A stretch of 17,779 bases of DNA from Planococcus sp. (in: firmicutes) (lineage in GTDB: Bacteria; Bacillota; Bacilli; Bacillales_A; Planococcaceae): contig JASLAI010000284.1 of NCBI GenBank assembly GCA_030147225.1, forward strand, positions 1-17,779. Reading direction: 5' to 3'. The translations under genes and the position numbers were made by a program. The notes beneath the pieces were generated by a model. It was not told the origin of the DNA. It saw only the letters and a list, made by a program, of their open reading frames with translations, and ran no database searches. How positions within the stretch are numbered: position 1 is the first letter of the stretch; each line of letters begins with the position of its first letter. Below are positions 5,819 through 15,860 of the stretch, one piece after another.

Positions 5819-6178
5819 ATGACACAAGAACAAATCTTAGACGCAATCAAAGAAATGACAGTTCTTCAATTAAACGACCTAGTAAAAGCAATCGAAGAAG
5901 AGTTCGGCGTAACTGCTGCTGCTCCAGTTGCTGCTGCTGCTGGCGGTGCTGCTGCTGAAGAAGAGCAAACTGAATTCGACGTAGTTCTTACTTCTGCTGG
6001 CGATTCAAAAATCAAAGTAATCAAAGCAGTACGCGAAGTAACTGGTCTTGGTCTTAAAGAAGCAAAAGCTCTTGTAGACGAAGCTCCTAAAGCAATCAAA
6101 GAAGGCGCTACTAAAGAAGAAGCTGAAGAAATCAAAGGCAAACTTGAAGAAGTTGGCGCATCAGTAGAAGTTAAGTAA
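5819..6178 (+). CDS. rplL: 50S ribosomal protein L7/L12
   Basis: Encodes 119 residues. L7/L12 forms the flexible stalk that recruits and stimulates translational GTPases such as EF-G and EF-Tu. The N-terminal dimerization domain (about 1-30) is [20 protein letters not shown]; the Ala/Gly-rich hinge (about 33-50) is encoded by a run of GCT codons. The C-terminal domain (about 52-119) has [20 protein letters not shown], then [16 protein letters not shown] and GASVEVK. The ATG at 5819 follows AGGAGG (5805-5810) by 8 bases. It shares the rplJ transcript and ends at a strong terminator. Many copies per ribosome are needed, in line with the strong Shine-Dalgarno. Confidence 0.98.
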   Translation: MTQEQILDAIKEMTVLQLNDLVKAIEEEFGVTAAAPVAAAAGGAAAEEEQTEFDVVLTSAGDSKIKVIKAVREVTGLGLKEAKALVDEAPKAIKEGATKEEAEEIKGKLEEVGASVEVK

Positions 6179-6205
6179 TTTCATGAATCTATAAAAAATG
6201 AAAGG

Positions 6206-6245
6206 AAAGCTCGTCAGTGTATACCGACGGGCTTTTCTTCTTTTT
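6206..6245 (+). terminator. Intrinsic terminator after rplL
   Basis: AAAGCTCGTC (6206-6215) pairs with GACGGGCTTT (6226-6235), one G-U pair, loop of 10, followed by a T-rich run to 6245. This is the strongest terminator in the window and should end the rplJ-rplL transcript, separating it from the RNA polymerase genes. Confidence 0.9.
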
Positions 6246-6260
6246 AAATTCATTTGCATG

Positions 6261-6276
6261 GCGGACAATTGTCCGC
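6261..6276. repeat. 16-bp perfect palindrome upstream of the rsmC-like gene
   Basis: GCGGACAATTGTCCGC is perfectly symmetrical, with no mismatch or central gap. It sits 16 bases after the rplL terminator and 14 bases before the Shine-Dalgarno of the methyltransferase gene. It could be an operator for a dimeric repressor or an mRNA hairpin (6-bp stem, AATT loop). No good promoter is visible beside it. Confidence 0.6.
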
Positions 6277-6304
6277 ACCCAGTTAAATGTAAGGAGGACT
6301 TTAT

Positions 6305-6907
6305 ATGTCTCAACATTATTATTCTAAAAATCCTCAAATAAAAAGCAACCCTCGAGAATGGACAGACGTGTTGCGTGGCGAAAAATTTCGTTTTCATACC
6401 GACACAGGTGTTTTTAGCAAAAGTGAAGTCGATTTTGGATCGCGTCTATTGATCGAGACATTCGAAGAAGCTAAGATAGATGGACCGATACTGGATGTGG
6501 GCTGTGGTTACGGACCCATCGGAATGGCGGTCGCTAAAGCATTTCCTCATAAACAAGTGCATATGGTAGACGTCAATACCCGAGCCATTGAACTGGCAAA
6601 AACAAATGTCGAAAAGAATGATGTCCCCAATGTCCAGATCTATGAAAGCGATGGACTTAGTGCTGTAGAGGCAGCAGAGTTTTCTGCAATTTTAACAAAC
6701 CCGCCGATTAGAGCGGGAAAAGAGACGATTTTCCGTTTTTATGAAGAAGCTGCTGAGAAGTTAGCGGATGGTGGATCGTTGTGGGTGGTCATTCAGAAAA
6801 AGCAGGGTGCCTCTTCTACAAAAGTGAAGCTGGAAGAGCTTTTCGGAGAAGTTGGAGTGGCCGATAAGAAGAAAGGTTACTTTATTTTTGAGGCCAGAAA
6901 AGTTTGA
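6305..6907 (+). CDS. RsmC-like class I methyltransferase (YbxB family)
   Basis: A 200-residue S-adenosylmethionine-dependent methyltransferase, corresponding to B. subtilis YbxB, which occupies the same place between rplL and rpoB. The SAM-binding motif I is ILDVGCGYGPIG (62-73). An acidic motif II follows (MVDVNTRAIELAK, 87-99), then the catalytic motif IV TNPPIRAG (131-138), typical of small-subunit rRNA guanine-N2 methyltransferases of the RsmC/RlmG group. It is about 140 residues shorter than E. coli RsmC because the N-terminal pseudo-MTase domain is absent. 16S rRNA is the probable substrate, but the target base cannot be told. AAGGAGG (6291-6297) precedes the ATG by 7 bases. The stop lies next to the rpoB promoter. 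Confidence 0.85.
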   Translation: MSQHYYSKNPQIKSNPREWTDVLRGEKFRFHTDTGVFSKSEVDFGSRLLIETFEEAKIDGPILDVGCGYGPIGMAVAKAFPHKQVHMVDVNTRAIELAKTNVEKNDVPNVQIYESDGLSAVEAAEFSAILTNPPIRAGKETIFRFYEEAAEKLADGGSLWVVIQKKQGASSTKVKLEELFGEVGVADKKKGYFIFEARKV

Positions 6908-6908
6908 C

Positions 6909-6935
6909 TTGACAAAACGGCTGTGTTATTATAAT
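6909..6935 (+). promoter_or_regulatory. Promoter for rpoB-rpoC
   Basis: A perfect TTGACA (6909-6914) and a perfect TATAAT (6930-6935), but with only 15 bases between them. An overlapping TTGACT (6904-6909) gives a spacing of 20. Neither is the ideal 17, so strength may be tuned down despite consensus hexamers. It starts right after the methyltransferase stop and leaves a leader of about 180 nt. Confidence 0.7.
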
Positions 6936-6941
6936 GAAATG

Positions 6942-7056
6942 CAAAATTTATTATTTTGAGGTCGTTTGCCCTTTTTCGGGCTTGGCATGACGACAGATTT
7001 AATCACGTGTAAACCGAAAATGAGCTGATTTTAGTCTCGTTTTCTTTTTGTCTTTT
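6942..7056 (+). promoter_or_regulatory. Structured rpoB leader with terminator-like hairpin
   Basis: Three stems are visible. First, CAAAAT/ATTTTG (6942-6947 with 6953-6958). Second, a longer stem, GTCGT (6961-6965) with ACGAC (6990-6994), enclosing GCCC/GGGC (6968-6971 with 6978-6981). Third, GAAAATGAG (7016-7024) with CTCGTTTTC (7036-7044), one U-G pair, loop 11, followed by TTTTTGTCTTTT (7045-7056). The third resembles an intrinsic terminator and would act as an attenuator 66 bases before rpoB. The stem is AT-rich, so its efficiency is uncertain. I know no named RNA family for this leader. Confidence 0.55.
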
Positions 7057-7122
7057 CGATATCATACACTATTCTGTAGAAATCGCAAAGACCTATAATC
7101 GTTTTATTGAGGGGTGAATAAG

Positions 7123-10100
7123 TTGGTAGGTCAACTAGTTCAGTACGGTCAACATCGTCAACGCAGAAGTTTTTCGAGAATCAGTGAAGTGCTGGATCTT
7201 CCGAACTTGATTGAAATTCAATCATCATCTTACGAATGGTTCCTTGAAGAAGGGCTTCGCGAAATGTTCCGGGATATCTCGCCGATTGAAGATTTCACAG
7301 GAAATCTATCACTCGAGTTTGTTGATTACAGTCTCGCAGAACCGAAGTATCCAGTCGATGAATCGAAAGAGCGTGACGTTACTTATGCAGCACCTTTGCG
7401 TGTTAAAGTACGTCTGCACAACAAAGAAACTGATGAAGTGAAAGAACAGGATGTCTTCATGGGAGATTTCCCATTAATGACCGAGACTGGTACTTTCGTC
7501 ATCAACGGCGCAGAACGCGTCATCGTTTCCCAATTGGTTCGTTCGCCAAGTGTTTATTTCCATGACAAGACAGATAAAAACGGTAAAAAAGGCTTTGGAG
7601 CAACTGTTATTCCTAACCGCGGTGCGTGGTTAGAGTATGAAACAGATGCAAAAGATGTCGTGTATGTCAGAATTGACCGCACACGTAAATTGCCGGTGAC
7701 GGTTCTTTTGAGAGCGCTTGGTTTCGGATCCGACCAGGAAATCATCGATTTACTTGGAGACAACGAATTCCTTCAAAATACGCTTGAAAAAGATAACACT
7801 GAAAGCACAGAAAAAGCGCTTCTTGAAATCTATGAACGCTTACGCCCTGGTGAGCCGCCAACTGTCGAAAGCGCGAAGAGCTTATTGTATTCACGCTTCT
7901 TCGATCCAAAACGCTATGACTTAGCAAATGTCGGCCGTTACAAAATGAATAAAAAACTTCATATTAAAAATCGTCTATTCAATCAGACCATTGCTGAAAC
8001 TTTGGTTGATCCTGAAACAGGCGAAATTTTAGTTGAAGCTGGTACTCTGATCGATCGTCGTGTACTCGATCGTTTGATTCCAAACTTGGAAAATGGCGTT
8101 GGTTTCCACACGGTTTCTCAAGTAGGCGGTGTCCTGGAAGGTGAAGTTACCTTACAGTCGATCAAAATCTACGCGCCAAATACCGAAGACCAAAAAGAAG
8201 TCACTGTAATCAGCAACGCTTATATAGAAGATAAAATTAAGCATGTAACACCGGCAGATATCATTTCTTCCATCAGTTACTTCTTTAACCTACTTCACGG
8301 TGTTGGAAACACGGATGATATCGATCATCTTGGTAACCGTCGTCTGCGTTCAGTAGGTGAATTGCTGCAAAACCAATTCCGTATCGGATTATCCCGTATG
8401 GAGCGTGTAGTTCGTGAGCGTATGTCTATAAACGACACACAAGCAATCGTTCCTCAGCAATTGATCAATATCCGTCCAGTTATTGCATCGATTAAAGAGT
8501 TCTTCGGCAGCTCTCAGCTTTCTCAGTTTATGGATCAAACCAATCCATTGGCTGAATTGACGCACAAACGCCGTCTATCGGCTCTTGGGCCCGGTGGTTT
8601 AACGCGTGAACGCGCAGGTTTTGAAGTACGTGACGTTCACTATTCACACTATGGCCGTATGTGCCCGATCGAAACGCCTGAGGGTCCAAACATTGGATTG
8701 ATCAATACATTATCAACATTTGCGAAAGTGAATAAGTTTGGTTTCATCGAAACTCCTTATCGCCGTGTAGATGGTGAATCCGGTATTGTCACAGAACACA
8801 TTGATTACTTGACTGCTGACGAAGAAGATAACTATGTAGTGGCTCAAGCCAATTCGAAGTTGAATGAAGATGGCTCGTTCGTTGAAGAAGGCATTGTTGC
8901 ACGTTTCCGCGGTGAGAACACCGTTTACAAACGCGGCAATATCGACTACATGGACGTTTCGCCGAAGCAAGTCGTTTCCGTTGCGACAGCCTGTATCCCG
9001 TTCCTTGAAAACGATGACTCCAACCGAGCGTTAATGGGAGCAAACATGCAGCGTCAAGCGGTTCCATTGTTAAATCCAGAAGCTCCTTTTGTAGGAACTG
9101 GAATGGAGCACTTGGCAGCGCGTGATTCCGGTGCAGCTGTTGTTTCAAAAAGTGATGGTATTGTGGAATATGTGGAAGCTAAAGAAATTTCAGTCCGTCG
9201 CATTGAAGTAGTGGATGGCAATGAAGTCAGAGGCGACCTAGACACATACAGATTGCAGAAATTCGTTCGTTCCAACCAAGGAACAAGTTATAACCAACGC
9301 CCAATCGTTAAAGTTGGAGACCGTGTTTCCAAACGCGATATTCTTGCTGACGGACCTTCGATGGAACGTGGAGAGATGGCATTAGGAAGAAACGTACTAG
9401 TTGCCTTCATGACATGGGATGGTTTTAACTACGAAGATGCGATCATCATGAGTGAACGCTTGGTAAAAGACGATGTTTACACATCTGTCCATATTGAAGA
9501 GTACGAATCCGATTCACGTGATACAAAACTGGGGCCGGAAGAAATTACGCGCGACATTCCGAACGTTGGGGAAGACGCATTGCGTAACTTGGATGACCGT
9601 GGAATTATCCGTGTCGGAGCTGAAGTGAAAGATGGAGATATTCTAGTTGGTAAAGTAACACCTAAAGGGGTTACTGAATTGACTGCTGAAGAACGTCTTC
9701 TTCATGCCATTTTCGGCGAAAAAGCACGTGAAGTTCGCGATACTTCATTGCGGGTGCCTCACGGTGCAGGCGGTATTGTACTGGATGTTAAAATCTTCAA
9801 CCGTGAAGACGGCGACGAGCTGCCACCGGGTGTTAACCAGCTGGTTCGTGCATATATCGTTCAAAAACGTAAAATTTCTGTCGGCGATAAAATGGCTGGA
9901 CGCCACGGAAACAAAGGTGTTATTTCAAGAATTCTGCCTGAAGAAGATATGCCATTCATGCCAGACGGCACGCCGGTTGACATCATGTTGAACCCGCTTG
10001 GTGTACCATCTCGTATGAATATCGGTCAGGTACTTGAGTTGCACCTAGGAATGGCTTCTCGTTCACTTGGAATTCATATGGCTTCATCAGTATTCGATGG

Positions 10101-10677
10101 AGCAAATGAAGAAGATGTACTGGAGACAATGGAAGAGTCAGGTATGCCGCGCGATGGTAAGACGATTCTTTACGATGGCCGTTCTGGTGAAGCATTCGAT
10201 AACCGTGTGTCTGTAGGAATCATGTACATGATCAAACTTGCTCACATGGTCGATGATAAATTGCATGCTCGTTCAACAGGACCTTACTCATTGGTTACAC
10301 AACAGCCATTGGGTGGTAAAGCTCAATTTGGCGGACAGCGTTTCGGTGAAATGGAAGTATGGGCCCTTGAAGCATATGGTGCCGCGCATACATTGCAGGA
10401 AATCTTAACGGTGAAGTCGGATGACGTTGTAGGCCGTGTGAAAACTTATGAAGCAATTGTCAAAGGTGAAAGTGTACCGGAACCAAGCGTACCGGAATCA
10501 TTTAAAGTTCTGATCAAAGAGCTTCAAAGTTTAGGTATGGATGTTAAGATGTTGACGATTGATGATGAAGAAATTGAGTTGCGCGATTTGGATGAAGAAG
10601 AAGATCTTCAGCCTGCGGATTCATTGAATATCCTACCGATTGCAGATACAGAAGCACCGGTTGGAACAATTGATTAA
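7123..10677 (+). CDS. rpoB: DNA-directed RNA polymerase subunit beta
   Basis: Encodes 1184 residues; B. subtilis RpoB has 1193, the difference being mainly the short variable C-terminal tail. Beta forms one half of the catalytic cleft. The rifampicin pocket is intact: [20 protein letters not shown] starts at Ser463, with Gln468, Asp471, His481 and Ser486 in their rifampicin-sensitive state. It is followed by [11 protein letters not shown] and [18 protein letters not shown]. The active-site segment [12 protein letters not shown] has Lys923. The C-terminal clamp/alpha-binding motifs [20 protein letters not shown] and [15 protein letters not shown] are complete. The start is TTG at 7123 (MVGQLVQYG), as in B. 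subtilis (MTGQLVQYG), with AGGGGTG 6 bases upstream. An in-frame GTG at 7114 lies inside that Shine-Dalgarno. Confidence 0.98.
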   Translation: MVGQLVQYGQHRQRRSFSRISEVLDLPNLIEIQSSSYEWFLEEGLREMFRDISPIEDFTGNLSLEFVDYSLAEPKYPVDESKERDVTYAAPLRVKVRLHNKETDEVKEQDVFMGDFPLMTETGTFVINGAERVIVSQLVRSPSVYFHDKTDKNGKKGFGATVIPNRGAWLEYETDAKDVVYVRIDRTRKLPVTVLLRALGFGSDQEIIDLLGDNEFLQNTLEKDNTESTEKALLEIYERLRPGEPPTVESAKSLLYSRFFDPKRYDLANVGRYKMNKKLHIKNRLFNQTIAETLVDPETGEILVEAGTLIDRRVLDRLIPNLENGVGFHTVSQVGGVLEGEVTLQSIKIYAPNTEDQKEVTVISNAYIEDKIKHVTPADIISSISYFFNLLHGVGNTDDIDHLGNRRLRSVGELLQNQFRIGLSRMERVVRERMSINDTQAIVPQQLINIRPVIASIKEFFGSSQLSQFMDQTNPLAELTHKRRLSALGPGGLTRERAGFEVRDVHYSHYGRMCPIETPEGPNIGLINTLSTFAKVNKFGFIETPYRRVDGESGIVTEHIDYLTADEEDNYVVAQANSKLNEDGSFVEEGIVARFRGENTVYKRGNIDYMDVSPKQVVSVATACIPFLENDDSNRALMGANMQRQAVPLLNPEAPFVGTGMEHLAARDSGAAVVSKSDGIVEYVEAKEISVRRIEVVDGNEVRGDLDTYRLQKFVRSNQGTSYNQRPIVKVGDRVSKRDILADGPSMERGEMALGRNVLVAFMTWDGFNYEDAIIMSERLVKDDVYTSVHIEEYESDSRDTKLGPEEITRDIPNVGEDALRNLDDRGIIRVGAEVKDGDILVGKVTPKGVTELTAEERLLHAIFGEKAREVRDTSLRVPHGAGGIVLDVKIFNREDGDELPPGVNQLVRAYIVQKRKISVGDKMAGRHGNKGVISRILPEEDMPFMPDGTPVDIMLNPLGVPSRMNIGQVLELHLGMASRSLGIHMASSVFDGANEEDVLETMEESGMPRDGKTILYDGRSGEAFDNRVSVGIMYMIKLAHMVDDKLHARSTGPYSLVTQQPLGGKAQFGGQRFGEMEVWALEAYGAAHTLQEILTVKSDDVVGRVKTYEAIVKGESVPEPSVPESFKVLIKELQSLGMDVKMLTIDDEEIELRDLDEEEDLQPADSLNILPIADTEAPVGTID

Positions 10678-10691
10678 TAACTATTGGGTTC

Positions 10692-10713
10692 GAACGGCTT
10701 TAACCGGCCGTTC
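10692..10713 (+). other. Stem-loop in the rpoB-rpoC gap
   Basis: GAACGGC (10692-10698) pairs perfectly with GCCGTTC (10707-10713), loop of 8, 14 bases after the rpoB stop. What follows (TCCATTTATTC) is not a clean U-tract. It is best read as an mRNA stabilizing or processing structure, or a weak terminator with readthrough into rpoC. Confidence 0.5.
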
Positions 10714-10784
10714 TCCATTTATTCACTTAGCCATTACCGAGGAAGAGCCGTACAGAAACTCGAGACAAAAGGGAGGTAGGCTCC

Positions 10785-13700
10785 TTGATAGATGTTAATA
10801 ATTTTGAGTATATGAAAATCGGATTAGCGTCACCCGATAAAATTCGCTCATGGTCTTATGGAGAAGTCAAAAAGCCAGAAACAATCAATTACCGTACATT
10901 AAAACCTGAAAAAGATGGTTTGTTCTGTGAACGTATTTTCGGTCCTACAAAAGATTGGGAATGCCATTGCGGTAAATACAAACGTGTCCGTTATAAAGGT
11001 GTTGTCTGCGATCGCTGCGGCGTTGAAGTTACACGTTCAAAAGTTCGCCGTGAACGCATGGGGCACATTGAATTAGCAGCTCCTGTTTCACACATCTGGT
11101 ATTTCAAAGGAATTCCAAGCCGTATGGGACTTATCTTAGATATGTCTCCGCGTTCACTGGAAGAAGTCATTTACTTTGCTTCTTATGTAGTAATTGACCC
11201 TGCGGATACACCGCTTGAAAAGAAACAGCTTCTTTCTGAAAAAGAATACCGTGCTTACCGTGATAAGTTTGGCAAGAAATTCCAAGCTGCTATGGGAGCA
11301 GAAGCAATCAAACGTCTATTACAGGAAATTGACCTTGAGCGCGAAACGGATTCATTAAAAGAAGAGTTGAAAACTGCCCAAGGCCAGCGTCGCACTCGTG
11401 CGATCAAACGCCTAGAAGTAGTTGAGTCGTTCCGGAATTCAGGAAATAATCCTGATTGGATGATTCTTGATGTGCTTCCGGTTATTCCACCTGAACTTCG
11501 CCCGATGGTTCAATTAGATGGCGGTCGCTTTGCGACTTCTGATTTAAATGACCTTTATCGCCGCGTAATCAACCGGAACAACCGCTTGAAACGTCTTTTG
11601 GACCTTGGAGCACCAAGCATTATCGTACAGAACGAAAAACGTATGCTTCAGGAAGCTGTTGATGCGTTGATCGATAATGGCCGCCGCGGCCGTCCGGTCA
11701 CAGGCCCTGGTAACCGTCCGCTGAAATCTCTTTCCCATATGCTGAAAGGGAAACAAGGACGTTTCCGTCAGAACCTTCTTGGTAAACGAGTGGATTACTC
11801 AGGCCGTTCAGTTATCGTAGTTGGACCTAACCTGAAAATGTATCAATGTGGTTTGCCTAAAGGAATGGCTATCGAATTGTTCAAGCCTTTCGTAATGAAA
11901 GAACTGGTTGAACGCGGATTGGCACATAATATCAAGAGTGCAAAACGCAAAATTGAACGTCTTCATTCTGAAGTTTGGGATGTACTAGAAGATGTCATCA
12001 AGGAGCATCCGGTTCTATTGAACCGCGCACCGACACTTCACAGACTGGGTATCCAGGCATTTGAACCGACACTAGTTGAAGGTAAAGCAATCCGTCTGCA
12101 TCCGCTTGTATGTACTGCATACAATGCCGATTTTGATGGTGACCAAATGGCTGTTCACGTACCTTTATCATCCGAAGCACAAGCAGAAGCAAGATTGTTG
12201 ATGCTTGCAGCTCAGAACATTTTGAATCCGAAAGACGGAAAACCTGTTGTAACACCATCTCAGGATATGGTTCTAGGAAACTATTACTTAACACTTGAGC
12301 GTAAAGGTGCTACAGGAGAAGGCGCTACTTTCTCAGGACCTGAAGAAGTAATGATCGCTTATCAAACAGGCCATGTACATTTGCATACACGTATTGCAAT
12401 TCAGGCTGGAGCCGTCAACAACCCGACATTCACAGAAAGCCAAAACAAAATGCTTTTATTGACAACAGTCGGTAAAATTATTTTCAATGAAATTCTGCCG
12501 AAGTCATTCCCGTATATAAATGAACCAACTGACTACAATCTGCAGGTGGAAACACCAGCGAAATATTTTGTCCCAACAACGACAGATATTCGCAAGCATA
12601 TTGAAGAAGCAGAACTTGTGACTCCATTCAAGAAGAAAATTCTAGGGGAAATCATCGCTGAAGTGTTCAAACGTTTCCACATTACGGAAACTTCTAAAAT
12701 GCTTGACCGTATGAAGAGCCTTGGATTCAAGTATTCGACACAAGCCGGCATCACTGTTGGTGTGGCGGATATCGTAGTTCTTCCGGACAAAGGAGAAATC
12801 CTGGTTGATGCGCAAGAAAATGTGGATAAAGTAATGAAACAATTCCGTCGCGGATTGATTACTGAAGAAGAACGATATGCACGCGTCATTTCGTATTGGA
12901 GCAATGCAAAAGATATTATTCAGGGCAAACTGATGGCATCTCTTGATAACTTGAATCCAATCTTTATGATGAGTGATTCCGGAGCGCGTGGTAATGCTTC
13001 CAACTTTACACAGCTTGCTGGTATGCGTGGATTGATGGCCAACCCGGCTGGACGCATTATTGAACTTCCGATTAAATCTTCCTTCCGTGAAGGATTGACA
13101 GTACTTGAATACTTCATCTCTACTCACGGTGCTCGTAAAGGTCTTGCCGATACAGCACTTAAAACAGCCGATTCAGGTTACTTAACTCGTCGTTTGGTAG
13201 ACGTTGCACAAGATGCAATTGTCCGTGAAAATGACTGTGGAACTGACAGAGGCTTGTTGGTAGGAGCGTTGATGGAAGGCACAGAAGTGATTGAAGAGCT
13301 TCATGAGCGTATCGTTGGTCGCCATGCTAAGAAAACAATTCGCCATCCAGAAACAAAAGAAGTGCTTGTAGCGAAAGATGAATTGATCACACAAGATTTG
13401 ACTCGTCTTATCCTTGAAGCGGGCATTAAAGAAGTGACGATTCGCTCTGCGTTTACATGTAATACAAAACACGGCATCTGTAAAAAATGCTACGGAACTA
13501 ACTTGGCAACTGGAGACGAAGTTGAAGTGGGCGAGGCAGTAGGTATCATTGCAGCTCAATCAATCGGTGAACCAGGAACTCAGCTTACAATGCGTACATT
13601 CCATACAGGCGGTGTTGCAGGAGACGATATTACACAAGGTCTTCCGCGTATCCAAGAAATATTCGAATCGCGTAATCCGAAAGGCCAAGCAGTTATTTCT

Positions 13701-14390
13701 GAAATTACAGGTACCGTAACTGAAATTGATGAAATCCGCGAAGGCCAGAAAGAAGTAACGATTCAAGGAGACGTTGAAACTCGTAAATACTTAGCTCCTT
13801 ACAATGCACGCATCAAGGTTCAAGTTGATGACGCCATCGTTCGAGGTGAAGTGTTGACGGATGGTTCAATTGATCCGAAGCAATTGCTTCAAGTAAAAGA
13901 CGTTCAAGCTGTTCAAGTGTATCTATTGAAGGAAGTTCAAAAAGTATACCGTATGCAAGGGGTAGAGATCGGCGATAAGCACGTAGAAGTTATGGTTCGT
14001 CAAATGTTCCGTAAAGTTCGCGTCATTGAAGCCGGCGATACTGAATTGCTGCCAGGTTCACTCTTGGATATCCATCAATTCACTGAAGCCAACGTCAAAG
14101 CGGTTCTAGAAGGCAATTTGCCAGCGACAAGCCGCCCTGTTATCTTGGGTATTACAAAAGCATCCCTTGAAACAGAATCATTCCTATCAGCCGCATCATT
14201 CCAGGAAACGACTCGTGTCTTAACAGATGCAGCGATCAAAGGAAAACGTGATGAGCTTCTAGGATTGAAAGAGAATGTTATCATCGGTAAACTTGTTCCA
14301 GCCGGAACAGGAATGCAGCGTTACCGTCAAATTAAAATTGCTCAAAGCGAAAAAGCGGCGAAGCAGGAAATTGTCGGTACAGAATCATAA
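10785..14390 (+). CDS. rpoC: DNA-directed RNA polymerase subunit beta'
   Basis: Encodes 1201 residues (B. subtilis 1199). The N-terminal zinc ribbon has Cys60, Cys62, Cys75 and Cys78. The catalytic loop [10 protein letters not shown] carries the three magnesium-binding aspartates Asp449, Asp451 and Asp453. The clamp segment around [20 protein letters not shown] is intact. The second zinc site has Cys818, Cys892, Cys899 and Cys902. The trigger-loop region [20 protein letters not shown] and the C-terminal [20 protein letters not shown] are conserved. The start is TTG at 10785 ([14 protein letters not shown], matching [10 protein letters not shown] of Bacillus), with GGGAGGT 7 bases upstream. 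The distal 10 residues are variable. It is cotranscribed with rpoB over a 107-base gap. Confidence 0.98.
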   Translation: MIDVNNFEYMKIGLASPDKIRSWSYGEVKKPETINYRTLKPEKDGLFCERIFGPTKDWECHCGKYKRVRYKGVVCDRCGVEVTRSKVRRERMGHIELAAPVSHIWYFKGIPSRMGLILDMSPRSLEEVIYFASYVVIDPADTPLEKKQLLSEKEYRAYRDKFGKKFQAAMGAEAIKRLLQEIDLERETDSLKEELKTAQGQRRTRAIKRLEVVESFRNSGNNPDWMILDVLPVIPPELRPMVQLDGGRFATSDLNDLYRRVINRNNRLKRLLDLGAPSIIVQNEKRMLQEAVDALIDNGRRGRPVTGPGNRPLKSLSHMLKGKQGRFRQNLLGKRVDYSGRSVIVVGPNLKMYQCGLPKGMAIELFKPFVMKELVERGLAHNIKSAKRKIERLHSEVWDVLEDVIKEHPVLLNRAPTLHRLGIQAFEPTLVEGKAIRLHPLVCTAYNADFDGDQMAVHVPLSSEAQAEARLLMLAAQNILNPKDGKPVVTPSQDMVLGNYYLTLERKGATGEGATFSGPEEVMIAYQTGHVHLHTRIAIQAGAVNNPTFTESQNKMLLLTTVGKIIFNEILPKSFPYINEPTDYNLQVETPAKYFVPTTTDIRKHIEEAELVTPFKKKILGEIIAEVFKRFHITETSKMLDRMKSLGFKYSTQAGITVGVADIVVLPDKGEILVDAQENVDKVMKQFRRGLITEEERYARVISYWSNAKDIIQGKLMASLDNLNPIFMMSDSGARGNASNFTQLAGMRGLMANPAGRIIELPIKSSFREGLTVLEYFISTHGARKGLADTALKTADSGYLTRRLVDVAQDAIVRENDCGTDRGLLVGALMEGTEVIEELHERIVGRHAKKTIRHPETKEVLVAKDELITQDLTRLILEAGIKEVTIRSAFTCNTKHGICKKCYGTNLATGDEVEVGEAVGIIAAQSIGEPGTQLTMRTFHTGGVAGDDITQGLPRIQEIFESRNPKGQAVISEITGTVTEIDEIREGQKEVTIQGDVETRKYLAPYNARIKVQVDDAIVRGEVLTDGSIDPKQLLQVKDVQAVQVYLLKEVQKVYRMQGVEIGDKHVEVMVRQMFRKVRVIEAGDTELLPGSLLDIHQFTEANVKAVLEGNLPATSRPVILGITKASLETESFLSAASFQETTRVLTDAAIKGKRDELLGLKENVIIGKLVPAGTGMQRYRQIKIAQSEKAAKQEIVGTES

Positions 14391-14398
14391 AATAAAAT

Positions 14399-14441
14399 CT
14401 TGAATTCCGGGAAGCTTCTTAAATAACCTTCCCGGGATTTT
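14399..14441 (+). terminator. Terminator-like hairpin after rpoC
   Basis: CCGGGAAG (14407-14414) pairs with CTTCCCGG (14428-14435). ATT/GAT extends it to 11 bp, and CTTGA (14399-14403) with TCAAG (14441-14445) can extend further around a TT bulge. The U-run is short (TTTT, 14438-14441), so termination strength is uncertain. It lies between rpoC and the next promoter. Confidence 0.7.
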
Positions 14442-14452
14442 CAAGAATTCAG

Positions 14453-14481
14453 TTGACAGCATTGTCATACAATGATAATAT
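14453..14481 (+). promoter_or_regulatory. Sigma-A promoter for the str operon (ybxF-rpsL-rpsG-fusA)
   Basis: A perfect TTGACA (14453-14458) with TAATAT (14476-14481) at 17 bases, preceded by TGA, which supplies an extended -10 (TG at 14473-14474). GATAAT (14474-14479) at 15 bases is the alternative. Start expected near 14488, 40 bases before ybxF. Confidence 0.78.
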
Positions 14482-14527
14482 GTTGAGGGTTGATGGTTAA
14501 CGGTCTGACACTTTGGAGGATATGTAA

Positions 14528-14776
14528 ATGTCTAATGAAAAAGTAAAACAGGCAAGTGAAATAATCATCGGTACAAAGCAGACAGTAAAAGCATTAAAAA
14601 GCGGCATTGTCCAAGAGATAATAGTGGCAAAAGACGCGGACGATCGAATGACCGAACAAATTATCCAACTAGCCTTAGAAAAAGGTATTCGGATCGAATA
14701 TGCAGATTCACGATTGAAGCTTGGCAAAGCATATGGCATTAATGTCGGTGCAGCTGCTGTGGCTATTACTGGATAA
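14528..14776 (+). CDS. rplGB: L7Ae-family kink-turn-binding ribosomal protein YbxF
   Basis: Encodes 82 residues, the size of B. subtilis YbxF (RplGB), a bacterial homologue of archaeal L7Ae/eukaryotic L30e that binds kink-turn RNAs. The family pattern is visible: [20 protein letters not shown] (about 13-32), [20 protein letters not shown] and the RNA-contacting [17 protein letters not shown] (about 65-81). Its cellular role is not settled; in B. subtilis it associates with the ribosome. It is the first gene of the str operon, preceded by GGAGGA (14515-14520) 7 bases before the ATG. The next gene, rpsL, follows after a 98-base structured gap. Confidence 0.92.
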   Translation: MSNEKVKQASEIIIGTKQTVKALKSGIVQEIIVAKDADDRMTEQIIQLALEKGIRIEYADSRLKLGKAYGINVGAAAVAITG

Positions 14777-14781
14777 CAGTT

Positions 14782-14841
14782 TTTGTGTAAAACACAAAGA
14801 CTTTGTTTTTTACCCAAAAATGAACCACCTGGATATGTGGT
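14782..14841 (+). other. Hairpins between ybxF and rpsL
   Basis: TTTGTGT (14782-14788) pairs with ACACAAA (14792-14798). ACAAA/TTTGT around 14794-14806 offers a competing fold just before TTTTTT. ACCAC (14824-14828) pairs with GTGGT (14837-14841). The stems are short and AT-rich except the last. They could be a weak attenuator or translational element for rpsL; no known family recognised. Confidence 0.4.
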
Positions 14842-14874
14842 ATTAGAACACCTTTTGAGAGGAGGAAAAAATCG

Positions 14875-15294
14875 ATGCCTACAATTAACCAATTAGTTAC
14901 TAAGCCTCGTAAACCGAAGACTACAAAATCAGGTTCACCAGCGCTAAACAAAGGGTATAACAGCTTTAAAAAGTCTCAGACTAACGTAACATCACCACAA
15001 AAACGTGGAGTATGTACTCGTGTTGGTACGATGACACCGAAAAAACCAAACTCCGCATTGCGTAAATATGCGCGTGTACGTTTGACAAACCAAATTGAGG
15101 TTAATGCTTACATCCCTGGAGAAGGTCACAACCTTCAAGAGCACAGTGTAGTTCTTCTTCGCGGCGGACGCGTAAAAGATTTACCGGGTGTACGTTACCA
15201 TATCGTACGTGGAGCACTTGATACAGCTGGAGTAAACGGCCGTATGCAAAGCCGTTCTAAATACGGAACTAAACGTCCTAAAGTAAAAAAATAA
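14875..15294 (+). CDS. rpsL: 30S ribosomal protein S12
   Basis: Encodes 139 residues, the usual Bacillales length. S12 lies at the decoding centre and controls tRNA selection accuracy. The motif [18 protein letters not shown] (53-70) contains Lys56, and [17 protein letters not shown] (97-113) contains Lys101. Both are the positions whose replacement gives streptomycin resistance or dependence, and both are wild type here. The conserved Asp102 that is often methylthiolated is also present. The ATG at 14875 is preceded by GGAGG 9 bases upstream. It starts the conserved rpsL-rpsG-fusA part of the str operon. Confidence 0.98.
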   Translation: MPTINQLVTKPRKPKTTKSGSPALNKGYNSFKKSQTNVTSPQKRGVCTRVGTMTPKKPNSALRKYARVRLTNQIEVNAYIPGEGHNLQEHSVVLLRGGRVKDLPGVRYHIVRGALDTAGVNGRMQSRSKYGTKRPKVKK

Positions 15295-15302
15295 TAACTT
15301 AA

Positions 15303-15809
<507 letters not shown>

Positions 15810-15818
15810 TTTCTTTCG

Positions 15819-15832
15819 AGATGTTTACATCT
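15819..15832 (+). other. Small hairpin between rpsG and fusA
   Basis: AGATG (15819-15823) pairs with CATCT (15828-15832) around a TTTA loop, 9 bases after the rpsG stop. It is weak (5 bp) and has no U-tract. It might be part of an S7-responsive element as in the E. coli rpsL-rpsG gap, but nothing here shows that. Confidence 0.3.
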
Positions 15833-15860
15833 TAATCCGAAACGGAAGGAGAAAAACAAC

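Noticed and set aside
5920..5965. GCT trinucleotide repeat in rplL as a microsatellite
   Set aside because: It encodes the Ala-rich hinge normal for L7/L12; repeated GCT reflects strong codon preference in a highly expressed gene.
7072..7099. A second rpoB promoter using the perfect TATAAT at 7094-7099
   Set aside because: No acceptable -35 occurs at 16-18 bases (ATTCTG, TTCTGT or TATTCT), and there is no extended -10 TG. It remains possible but unsupported.
12642..13127. 161-codon minus-strand open frame inside rpoC
   Set aside because: It lies opposite highly conserved beta' sequence whose codon pattern explains it; no motif or start signal.
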